Shown in pieces: positions 16,601-26,242 of a stretch of DNA of 27,057 bases. Origin of the DNA: Obelidium mucronatum (Eukaryota > Chytridiomycota > Chytridiomycetes > Chytridiales > Chytriomycetaceae). The translations under genes were made by a program, and so were the position numbers. The DNA lies in assembly GCA_025765595.1 (NCBI GenBank), contig JAIVFH010000333.1:1-27057 (forward strand). The letters are read 5' to 3'. How positions within the stretch are numbered: position 1 is the stretch's first letter; every line of letters starts with the position of its first letter. The notes beneath the pieces are model-generated. The model worked only from the letters and a program-made list of their open reading frames with translations. It was not told where the DNA came from and did not search any database.

Positions 16601-17699
16601 TTGCAGGTTGCTTGTCAACCTGTCATGTTAAGGGGGAGTTTGAGGGGGTTGGAGGCCAATTCCTTGTAGTTCTATTTTTAGAAAAAGTGTTCCTTCTTTG
16701 TTTAAATGATATGCGGGTTAAGAAAGGCTTTCTAAATAGTTCTATTTTTAGAAAATGGACTGGTTCAAGATGTTACTTCCCTGACAATTAACAGAAAACT
16801 GACTCACAAACAATAGTCAAGCTTAATGACTCAACTGTCTTCAAGAAGGGTTTTTTGACTGGAGTGATTATGTTTGAACAATTCAATTTTCTGGCTGTCC
16901 TGTCATGCTTGCACATCTAAAAAAAAAAGATAAGGTTTCCTCCAAGTGATTTTCACCCAATTATGGAGGTCACAAAAGTACACAAATTAAGAAGAGGATT
17001 AACGCTATATAAGGAGCACCCATTGCAGGCATGAGGACAATCTGTCTCCTTTCACATCTTCTGTTCATTAATCATCAAGAATTTAGGGAACAGTCCAAGT
17101 AGATTTTTTGGGTCCTTTGGCATTTTTCTCAAGTGGTGCATTTTGATCCCTAGACAAAAAGATAAAAAATAATTAACAAGCATGACACTGCAAATAAAGT
17201 CCAAAATGGCCAGCCGTACAAACAAAAGATGAACTCAGGGCTCAACTGGATGCAGCCCTAAAGCATGTTGCAAGTCTCACTGGTTCTCAGGAAGGGGAAG
17301 CAGTTCTGACAGTCATGACCCCATCCAAGTCTACCATCGCAACAATCAATGTGGTGGTGACTGTAAAGCTTGCCGCTGAAATACAGTAGCTATAGCTGTA
17401 GTGATACCATATATCCACATGTTTTGGGACATGCTTATTTTCCTGTCCCAAGTGGTGGGGCGGGCATTTTCTGATCCCTTTTCAAAAAAAAATAAATTGG
17501 CAGGAGCACTTGGAACCTCCCTTACATAACAGAAGCAGCTCAAGGTTATGAATATAAGAATTTCTTTGGCAGCCACTTTATATTTATAGCAATCGAAAGA
17601 AAAACCCCACTTAAATTCTACTTTTGAGCAAAGACCTAATTTCTCTGGATTTGCAACCTGCACTGCGAAGAAGCAAAGTGACTGAGCGTATGTCTCTAG
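16601..17699 (+). mobile_element. Helitron-like non-autonomous element, copy D (1099 bp), nested in X2
   Basis: The empty site is known from X1: TTTTTTGAAATAAAGTAAGG. In X2 the element sits exactly between GAAA and TAAAG, starts TTGCAGGTTGC and ends GTCTCTAG, with no target duplication. This A/T insertion with CTAG at one end fits rolling-circle (Helitron-type) transposition. D is longer than A-C because of extra sequence (about 17085-17540) with a coding fragment. Confidence 0.82.
17201..17389 (+). pseudogene. Possible captured gene fragment within Helitron-like D
   Basis: A 62-codon frame, ending in TAG, encodes KDELRAQLDAALKHVASLTG followed by SQEGEAVLTVMTPSKST and VTVKLAAEIQ. It is preceded by an AG that could be a splice acceptor, has no start codon of its own, and is absent from copies A, B, C and E. 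It looks like the last exon of some gene. No family can be named. Confidence 0.4.
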
Positions 17700-17700
17700 T

Positions 17701-17885
17701 AAAGTAAGGACTAGCTTTCAACTGGCTCTCCACTGGCTGTCAACTGGCTTGCGGCCTGTGAACTAACTGCGACGCGGCTGGCTTTCCACTGGTTAGCGGC
17801 TCGCACGCGGGTCGCCCACAGGTCGCAAGCGGCCTGCTAAGCGGCCTGTTAGCGGCTCGCGAGGTCCGGCTCGCTATGGGGACAC
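17701..17885 (-). repeat. Terminal repeat of X2 (equivalent to the left end of X1)
   Basis: Inverse of 6310-6490: CAACTGGCT and CCACTGGTTAGCGGCTCG motifs, then the CGCGAGGTCCGGCTCGC core and GGGGACAC end. Confidence 0.8.
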
Positions 17886-17893
17886 GATTCCAC
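17886..17893. repeat. 8-bp target-site duplication of X2 (right), GATTCCAC
   Basis: Exact copy of 14279-14286. Confidence 0.92.
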
Positions 17894-18007
17894 TAGCACA
17901 AGGATCAAGCAAACAGCAAGGGGACTGGCCCACAAGCAAGAGACATATGGTGGAAGGGAGGCCAGATGGGGGCTCTCTTTTTTCCCCACAGGGGTTTTTG
18001 ATAACAA

Positions 18008-18051
<44 letters not shown>

Positions 18052-18058
18052 AAGTGTG
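17894..18058 (+). pseudogene. Continuation of the host ORF after X2, ending in a poly(C) tract
   Basis: In phase with the frame left of X2, this encodes LAQGSSKQQGDWPTSKRHM, EGRPDGGSLFSPQGFL and then a polyproline run from 48 consecutive C at 18011-18058. Its length is unusual and may be a collapsed or mis-assembled repeat. After the tract the frame soon stops. Confidence 0.4.
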
Positions 18059-18318
18059 GAAGCTCAAGAGGAGCTGAGGGATGAGAGTTGAGAAAACGGG
18101 GTTGGTGTAGATTAGGGGTACACAACATAGGTGGAAACTCAAGACGAGTTGGAGGATGGGAGCGGGGAAGTGATACTGGCAGTAGACTGGGGGTCTATAA
18201 CGGGGATTAGGTGGAAACCACTCGTAATCCGGAGTATGAGGCCGGGCCTTACTAATCAATCCAAGCAATTGGGGGGGAAATAGTTTGACAAGTGTTTGTT
18301 ACAAAATACAGTTCATAC

Positions 18319-18353
<35 letters not shown>
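18059..18353. other. Spacer without recognisable gene, closed by poly(A) (34 A)
   Basis: No convincing frame or repeat match is seen between the poly(C) run and a run of 34 A at 18320-18353. The homopolymers at both ends raise the possibility of a scaffold join or a polyadenylated insertion. Confidence 0.5.
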
Positions 18354-18355
<2 letters not shown>

Positions 18356-18766
18356 GGGAAGCGCTGTGGTGGAGAAGCGGGGAGTTACCTTCAACATTAA
18401 TCGCGATGCCACAGATCGCAATCGGAAGATACGGGAATCGGTTTTGCAAGCACTGGGTTAAGCAATGCGTACTTATTTACTTATTTAATTATTTATTGTT
18501 AATAAGCAGCTGTCTTCCTTATTTGATACATTTTTTGTGACTTATTCTTGGGTTTTAGTGACGGGGGTTGGGGGGTAGCGGCCTGTGAACCAGTGGCTTG
18601 CGGCTTGCACCCCACATAAAAAGGTACAGAGCGGCCTGCCAACACGCTGTGGCACAGGTCGCAAGCGGCCCGCTAGCGGCTCGTCAGCAGGTCGCAAGCG
18701 GCCCGTGAGCGGCTTGTGACGCGACCGGTATCGCAACTCGCAAGGTCCGGCCCGCATCCCCAGTTG
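18354..18766 (+). mobile_element. Truncated right end of an X/Z-family element
   Basis: It begins abruptly after the poly(A) run at the codons for GSAVVEKRGVTF (1870 in the first gene), continues through the stop codon, the ATTTACTT region and the GC-rich terminal repeat, and ends CCCCAGTTG. It is closer to the gene copy at 1870-2287 than to X1/X2, since it keeps the intact GSAVVEKRGVTF reading. Confidence 0.75.
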
Positions 18767-18786
18767 TGAAAATAGATGATGATGCA

Positions 18787-19372
18787 TGTCATGTTAAGGG
18801 GTAGTTTGACAGGGTTGGAGGCCAACTCCTTGTAGTTCTATTTATAGAAAAGATGTTCCTACTTTGTTCAAATGGTTTTAGGGCTAAGAAAGGGGTATTA
18901 ATAGTTCTATTTTTAGAAAATGGACACGTTCGAGCTGTTGCTTTCCTGGCAATTAAAGGAAAATTGACTTGGAAACCAAAGTAACTCCGGAGAACACAAC
19001 TGTCTCAAGAAGGGTTTTTTGACCTGAGTAATCATGTTTTACTTTTTTAATTTTCCGGCTGCTGTCATGTCATGCTTGTCCATCTGAAAACCAAACAAAA
19101 ATAATGGCAGCTCTATAAGAAGGTAAAATAAGAAGTGACTCAAGGCAGGCAAGAATCTGTCTGCTTTTGGCTTGTTTGGATTTTAAATTCGGAAACAAAG
19201 AAGACAGTCTCATTTAATTTTCTAGCAATAAAAATAGAAATTCTGACTTATTGCAAACACCCCTGAAAAGAAATTTTCTGCTTACAAGTGTTGCAATCCC
19301 ATTAAGTCCTAATTTCTCTGGAGTTGCAACCTGCACTGCGAAGAAGCAAAGTGACTGAGTGTATGTCTCTAG
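18787..19372 (+). mobile_element. Helitron-like element, copy E, lacking the hairpin end
   Basis: Homology starts at TGTCATGTTAAGG, about 22 bp inside the full start, and ends ATGTCTCTAG. The right flank TGTGTGCAAGTGCAGAG matches the inverse of element Y (near 12095), where the bases run ATATGTGCAAG; the insertion is thus again between A and T. Confidence 0.7.
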
Positions 19373-19735
19373 TGTGTGCAAGTGCAGAGTTGAGAAAATT
19401 TTCATTTGATAATTATGTTAAGTTGAACATTCTCATAGTTTCCAAGTTTATATTGCAAAGGAAGAGATTTCTGCAGTTAAGTTGCTATAGTCTGCATTGT
19501 GCGGCAGCGTAAAGATATGTTCTTGGTTGCATAAATTTACACTGGTGCAAAGGGTCCTAATTGGTTGAAAACTCACCATTGGGGCTCCTAATGGGTCCAA
19601 TTGGCTTGCTATTAGGAGTGAAAAATGCTAGTAGCGCTCCTATTAGGAGCAAAAATCCAATTGGGAGCAATGAAAAAATGCGGGTTTTTCAATTAGCATT
19701 CCTATTGGAGCCCCAATTGGGCCCCAATATGCAAT
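19373..19735 (-). repeat. Inverted partial copy of element Y with minisatellite cluster
   Basis: Matches the reverse complement of about 11735-12110: the AT-rich segment with AGAGTTGAGAAAATTTTCAT, then TTAGGAGTGAAAAATGCTAG and units such as GGGGCTCCTAATGG. Non-coding. Confidence 0.75.
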
Positions 19736-19944
19736 TAAACTTGATTGTAGCGTAGTTGTTAAGGCATGAGGCTGTAGTGCCACAATTGCAAACTTTAAAA
19801 CATCCTTTTTTGTTTCAAACTTCAAGTAGTTTTAGGAGAGGGCAATAAACAAATAAAGCTAGCCTTTATAGAATCTCATTTTAATCACATTAACTATCTT
19901 TGGTGTGTGCCTGAGTTAGTTTAAAACAATCCATGAAAAGGGCA
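19736..19944. other. Intergenic region downstream of the WD40 gene
   Basis: AT-rich and without ORF or repeat match. AATAAACAAATAAA-like and TTTATT-like signals (19840-19860) could serve polyadenylation in either direction. A weakly tRNA-like stretch at 19745-19790 was not accepted. Confidence 0.4.
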
Positions 19945-22900
19945 TTAATGCCATGGGGTTCTAGATTCCTCAATTTCCAGTGTTCTTAGCTTTGTTTTAT
20001 GTTTTAAAAAGGAAGAACTCTGACAATATGGCACAGTGCTCAAGTATGGTTCAAGGTGAGGGGTGAGCATGACACTTGTTGCTGCACTGCTAGGTCTTGC
20101 AGGAGATCTTACAATTTCAACTTTATCCAATCTGCCTGACGTGGGTCTAGTTGTCCTTCTATAATCCAATGCTACCATTGCTCTCAGACCTGCAGATATT
20201 GGGCGCGCCATTTTCATTGCAGCTGACATTGCCCCAGAAACAGGACGTGAAGATGCAACAAGAGTAGTACCTCCAGAGGTAGGTCTCCCATGAACTAAGG
20301 ATTGAATAACTTCCTCGTTCCACTGGTACCTCTTGTCATGCTTTCCAGATCCCTGTCGTTGGCTATGGTGATATTTGACTGATGTAGCTGTTGTGGTAGC
20401 TGACATCCCTTCAGCCTCCATCCAGCTAGAGATGTCATCCTTTATATCTTCATGTTTAACATCATAAATTGTAGTTTGCCTTATAGGGGGAACCATAAAA
20501 TGAGTTTTCTTGTCTTTAAAGAACGGTCCTGCCAAGTGCTCTTCATAACTTTGCCTCCTTTTATGTTCTCTTGTTTCTCCATGATACCCTGGGCAATTTT
20601 CAGCTTTTAAGTCCTCCTGCCATAAGAAAACACTTTTGGTAGATTCAGCTGCCAAAGCAATTTGTTCTTTTCCTGAATCTCTCTTCATGATGTCCATCAA
20701 GGAAGGCTCATTTTTGACAGTTTCTTGAGGAAGAAGGCCAGCAACTTTCATTAATTCAAGTAATTGCATGCGGCTATTGATCCCATAGTTCATCAGGGCT
20801 TGTTTTGCAGTCACTCGAACAGTTTGATGGGTATCATTCAACCTCATAATGAGAGAGTAAAATACAGCTCTGTGTGGATGCCTGAAGGCACTAAGATTGG
20901 AGCATATCTGAGCCCTGACTTGCCATGATGGGTTGGAATCAAGAACATCAAGATGAGGTACCAAGAAGATGGGATATGGGTCTGGAATATCATTCTTGAA
21001 AGTGATGTAAATAAACACTAGGGCTTTTGAAGCCTGAGGTAGGATCATGTTAGAGGTTTCCAAGGCAGAAATCAAAATTTCTTACTTCACAGCATTCAGA
21101 CCATTCTCCATGATACATCAACTGGACAAGAGCTTTAATTACATGCTCAAGATCAAGTGGGTCATTTTCTGGAGATTTGAACCAAAACTGCTTCACAATT
21201 TTCCTCAGTGCACGTGGAATTCCTAAACCCTGTCTCATTCGAAGTAAGTTCCAAGCATATGCTTCGGCTTCTTCCTGGCTCACACCATTCAAATCATCCA
21301 ATTGGCTTTCTTCAGAGGTTGATGCAATGTCTGAATCAAACTTGCCACCTGGAAGAACAATGTACTGTAGTGATTGCCTTGGTTGCTCTTTACGCATTTG
21401 TGGAGGAGGAGCAGGAGCGCAGGGCTTTGATTTGATTGGCAAAGAGATTGGTATTTCTGGAACTTGTGACTGCTGAGGAAATTGGCTTGGTGATAAATGG
21501 GGGATGTGAACAACTGAAGTTCTAGTAGCAGTAGTAGAGATCCTTTTAATTTTTTGGGGGACAAATGTCTTTTCAATGTCTTTTTTGGGCTGTAATTTTG
21601 CAGAAGGTATCTCATCAGGTTCCTTGCACTCTTTTACAGCCAACACAACGTCAACAAAGCTGGCTCTCCTTGTTGGGGCACTGACATTCAGATTACTTCC
21701 TGAAGCGTGAGCAACTGATGGTTTTCTAGAACTTTGTAAACTTTCAGGTTCATGCACAGATGGCTCCCTTATAGATGGCTTTCTGGAGGATTCGTATTTC
21801 ACTGTGAGAGAGAGCTTTCGGATATTTTTTCCAGTAGGTACAAGCAGTCCCTCAGCATTTTGACTGGTTGGTGTTTCTTCCAATTCTTCTTCCTCATTGT
21901 CAAACCACCACTCTGGTTTTGATGATGGTTTCCGATTTCCAACTTGCTTTGTCTGACCAATAGAATGATATTTTTTAATTGATGCCCTAAGAGCTTTTGC
22001 AGGTGCTGATGTTACTTCTTTGGGCTTCTCTGCAATTACTGAATTTGGTATTGCTGTTCCAGCTTTTCTCAAGTTTCTTTTCAACTCCTCCCTTTTCTGA
22101 ACTACATCATAGAGATTGACTTTCCTCTTATTTGTATTAGGATTGATAAGCATATTTTGAGCAATTTCTTTGTTCCTTTTTTGTTTTTGGCTAATGACAG
22201 CCTGAAGTATGGGTCCAAGACGGCCTGTTTCAAAGATAAGTATCTTCAAAGCAAAAAAAAATCCTTTTCCAGACTCACTTCCAACCACTAGATTGTTCTT
22301 TACTGTTTGCCAGCCTGGGTGATGTGGGGGGTTTTCTAACAGCTTAATATGTTAAAATGTTAGCATATATTCTCCCAACATCAAATGGCTCACTTCAAGC
22401 TTTGGAGTAGAAATATCTAATCCAGTTTCCAATATTGAATCATTGGAGTCTACTCTTTGAATGAATATGTAATCCCCATCAAGAAAAATTTCAGGGGTCT
22501 CTTCCACTTTCTTGGGTGCAGGACACCCATTCTTTGAATGGGCAGCATTCCTTTTTGATAAGAAAAACTTGTCATCAAATTGTGAGGCAGCTTTAAAAGC
22601 ATTTGCTTCTTTGGACAGGAAAAGCCTGCGATTCCGCCTCTGCAGAGGGTATTGTCAGTGCAGCAAAAAGATTGCAAAAAAATGATTATACCTTTTTAGC
22701 TTCTTCATGATCAATTTCCAAGGTCTCCCAGAACTCAAGGTCCTTTTCCATTTTCTCACCAAGATCTGTTGGAATCAGATCCTTACTCACATGCCACCTC
22801 AAACCAGCATCCCCATAGAGTTCTTTTTGTTGATCATAGAATATGCTCCAAAAGTCACTATTTGAATCAAATATTAACGCCCTCTCTGCTACATCATCTT

Positions 22901-25900
22901 CAAAGCCATTGGCATCATTGAAATATTCTGTTTCCATTTCCTCGTCAATGTATTGTTGGACTGTGCGTGTCTGGCCATGCTCATCTTGAATTTGCACATC
23001 AATGAGTCTTTTGCTTTTCTCCAAAGCAGTTTTCATCAAGGTGACAGTGAAATATGTTTGCATGTATATTGCAACAACTTGATCCTTCAATCCAACCAGC
23101 AAATCTCCACGTAAATTAGCAAATTGAATGCAAGAGACGTATTGATTGAACATGGCTTCCCTAATTCCAAGTAATCAGTCTTTGCAATTCAAAAGAAATC
23201 TTTCACTGCATAGGTACCGAAGAATTGATCCCTTATTATTCCAGATTTTGACAGATCCATTGATATCCGCTGATGCCCAAATGTTGTATTGATAGTTATA
23301 CGCTACAGATGTAATCAATGCTGGCTTTTTGTCGATATTTTGTTTTGGATAGAATTTCGCTATTTTTTTAAAAGTCAGTGGAACAGCCTCTAAAAACCAA
23401 AAGTAGGCAAACCATCTTTTTCATAAGATAGAATTGACAATCTTCCATTCCAAGGAAAGGCAATAGTTTTCGTAAATGGGTTTACAGTAAATGTGTGATT
23501 CAGCAAGGGATTCTCGAAACGGGGATCATTCACTTGACATAAAGACAAGGCCGCAGTGCACTGGAGATAAAGAGGACAAGTTGATTCTCCAGCAACTTTG
23601 ATTGGCAATAGTTTTCGGGCAGATATTTTCCAAACTTTGATTGTAAAATCTTATCATACAATTATGGGTTATTCAAATGAAAGGAAAAAAAGGCTTCTCC
23701 AAACCTTTAGCTCCTGTAATCAAAGAAAATCCAACAGAATCATACTCAAGGGAGCTTATAGGCGCAGCATGCGCTTGAATAATTGACTCCTGCTCTCCTT
23801 TATGATGTTTTCGAAGATTCAACAGTTGACCATTTTCTGCCCCAGCCACTAAAAAGAATGAGGACTCAAACTCTCTTTTTCTTTCACTGGCTTCTTCACA
23901 TTTCTTCAGGCGGCCAAGTAGGGAGGATCGGGAACAAAATGAATGCCCTTGAAACAGTGGATTTGTTCCCAGCCAGTTTGCGGTTCCCAGACTTCGACCA
24001 CTTTCATTGGGTTGGTTTTTGTACTGTAAACAAGTATATCCCGGTTTGAATTACGAGCATAGATTAAATCTGAAAATAAAGAATGCATATTAAATAACAA
24101 TGATCAGAAGATAAACAATCTAACCCGACGAAGCATCATACTCCAAGCCGACTAACGCAGCATCTTTATAGATTGGAAATCCAACAATCAATGCTTCTCC
24201 AGTAACAGGACTCAATAATCGCAGACTCCCATCCTACATATCCAGCCAACAATCTTGCTGGTTTACCATCTGGCATGGCATAACGTAGCAGCATTTGTGG
24301 TTGAACGTTGGAAAAACTGAATTGATGAAAGAATCGATTCAAGTGCCACATCTGAATGACGTTTTTCGAATATAGCAAGAACGTATCGGACTGTGTGAAA
24401 GCAATCTGATTGATGGGAAATCCGACTATCTAGGACGATACATCATTCACACCAAGATCAATGTTCCATAACCGCAAGTGTTCCATCCAACGAGCTAGAT
24501 AATATAACAGGAAAAGACCCAAATGCCTGCTTGTGTATCGTTTCAAGTAGCACAATACTTGTAACAGTGTTTGTATGATTGTCGAAAGAGTGGATGATAC
24601 AGTTCTGACTATTGTACACTTTGATGGCTCCACACTTTGATGAAATCACAAGATATTCCAGAGGCTCATAAAACGCGGTGCATGTGATTGTCAGTTTATC
24701 GGCATGTGGGATCTTGTCCAAGAACTCGCCCGTTTCAAAATCAAAATAGTAGATTGCAGTGTCACATGAAGCTATAATCCTGTCAAGTACTTTTTCGTAT
24801 TGAACAGTCATGATCCATTCATCGAATTCAAACTGGCCCTCTATCGATACTTTTGGGATAATTTGATAGAAATCGGTGTGGTGGTGAGATTCCCGTTTAA
24901 TTTTCCAAACTCGAATAGCCCCCGTCTCTCCAGTTATTACAGAGTTTTTCGATTCGATGTATTCCATGCTGTAATTTAACAAATTGTTTAGTGATTGTGA
25001 AATACGAAAAGGCATCGCACCTCAGAACAGGACATGGACAAGATACTCTAGTTAGCTCAGCGAAATGCATATCTAATATCTGTCGGTTGCTTTGAATCAG
25101 TACGAGAAAACCAAATAAGAAATATTTGAGAATAGACCACCTTCGGCGGTATAAGAAGACAATGATACGCCTTCGGCGGATAAAATACAATTACCTTCAA
25201 CTGCAACTGATTACTAAAAACAATGTACACTCTCCATTTTTCGATAAGCAAGACTCTCTCCATCCCAACTATTCCCTTTTGGGCAGCTTCTGCTGCAGTC
25301 GCCCGCTTGGTCCCTCTTTTCGAACCACTGCTTTTGTTTGACGTGTTTATTTTCACAATTGTTTCTGATCCTTTAAGAACCGAAACAAAGTGCGTGTCCA
25401 ATGTAAGGAGAACATCTTTACTTGCACTGAAATCATTGGAATTATCGTCATCCTCGGCATCTTTTGGGTTACCATCTTTTTTGGCAAGATGTCGAGATTG
25501 TTGCTGGGATGATTTTTTGTCCATTTTTGGATTGAGTTCTTCATTAATGGAATGAAGGCTATGCATAGCCTGAGTTGCCGAATGCGGAATCGGTAAAACG
25601 TGTTTTAGTGGATTGTTTTTTGATGGTGCTGGTATAGATCGAATAAACTGAAATCCGAACTGGTATCGTTGGATTAATTAGATGGCTTTGGTCGGGATGA
25701 GCTTCCCGCGTCTGTGGAAGAGGGATAGGTTGTAGATGAACTGTTGGATCGTGACAATACTGATGTTGTACTCTTTTGTCGCATTAAGGCTGGTTGCAAC
25801 ATATCAGATGGATCCATCTCGACTTCGTCTTTAGGGTTTCGGTGAAACTATTAAATTCTGCAGTTTCAAAGCGTCTTGTGCAGTTGTGGAGCTATGATCT

Positions 25901-26160
25901 TGACCGAGGCTCTTTAGTTTCATCTCCAGCAACGCCCTCACCCGTCTCCAGGGCATCAAACTTCGACTTTGAGCATTTGCTATCAATGAAGGATCTTGTC
26001 CTTTGCGATCCAGATTTCTGGGTCGTGATTCCATCCAAGCAGGTATTCCAACATGACGCGTTTTAGTGCGCAGATTCAGATTATGCAGGTTTGCAGCTTT
26101 CTCATCTGCTTCCGAGTAGACATTCTCGGTCTTGTACGCGATCTTTGTCTCTGGGATCAT
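19945..26160 (-). CDS. Large WD40 / helical-repeat protein (WDR87/WDR97-like, probably axonemal), 11 or more exons
   Basis: Exons read leftward: 25566-25195 (5' exons possible to 26160), 25079-25021, 24968-24125, 24069-23705, 23649-23398, 23359-23218, 23160-22692, 22640-22394, 22342-22279, 22224-21086, 21033-19945. Introns are mostly 51-57 nt (one 115, one 38) with CTAAC/CTGAC branch sites. The N-terminal half has WD-repeat pieces: ITGETGAIRVWKI, SSLDGT followed by RLWNID, VIQMWHLN, FTIKVWKIS, INGSVKIWN. A charged linker follows, then Ser/Arg-Lys-Pro-Ser repeats (RKPSIREPS), and a C-terminal helical region (NPSWQVRAQICSNL, DTHQTVRVTAKQALMNYG) like HEAT/ARM repeats. This layout recalls large ciliary WD proteins; the family name is provisional. 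The frame is broken near 24475 (+1), by a TAG near 24431, near 24235 (+1) and near 23940, so the copy may be decaying or contain sequence errors. The start is uncertain: candidates are ATG 25566 and ATG 26160. Confidence 0.6.
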
Positions 26161-26242
26161 TTGATGTTTTTTAGTCAATGTGATAAATGAATTTCGAACC
26201 ACGTTGATTGGAATAGAAAAAAAAGACACACTCTGACAAAGC
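26161..26242. promoter_or_regulatory. Short divergent promoter region
   Basis: Only 82 bp separate the possible leftward start at 26160 from the rightward ATG at 26243. The region is AT-rich next to strongly GC-rich coding sequence. A shared promoter is inferred from the arrangement and depends on the start chosen for the WD40 gene. Confidence 0.3.

Larger units (their letters stand above)
14287..17885 (-). mobile_element. X2, inverted copy of X1 carrying Helitron-like D (3599 bp)
   Basis: The ends CAATTGGGGAAGCGAGC and CTATGGGGACAC match the X1 ends in inverse orientation, flanked by GATTCCAC on both sides. Without the 1099-bp insert D its length is about 2500 bp, as for X1. The gene order is mirrored: dioxygenase 3' fragment on the minus strand near 14500-14787, the other gene on the plus strand from 15088. 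The donor of exon 15088-15160 is intact here, unlike in X1, while the exon near 16300 has a deletion absent from X1. The two copies have therefore decayed independently. Confidence 0.88.

Noticed and set aside
17849..18268. 139-codon minus-strand frame with a polyglycine run
   Set aside because: The glycine run is only the poly(C) tract; the frame crosses the X2 terminus, and no conserved-looking segment is present.
19745..19795. tRNA-like string TAGCGTAGTTGTTAAGGC with a possible anticodon stem
   Set aside because: There is no T-arm with a GGTTCGAATCC-type B box and no acceptor stem. At most it is a very decayed tRNA-derived fragment.
25129..25190. Two CCTTCGGCGG motifs as a regulatory hairpin
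   Set aside because: They lie inside the first intron of the WD40 gene as a short direct repeat with only a 4-bp stem each; evidence for function is too weak.
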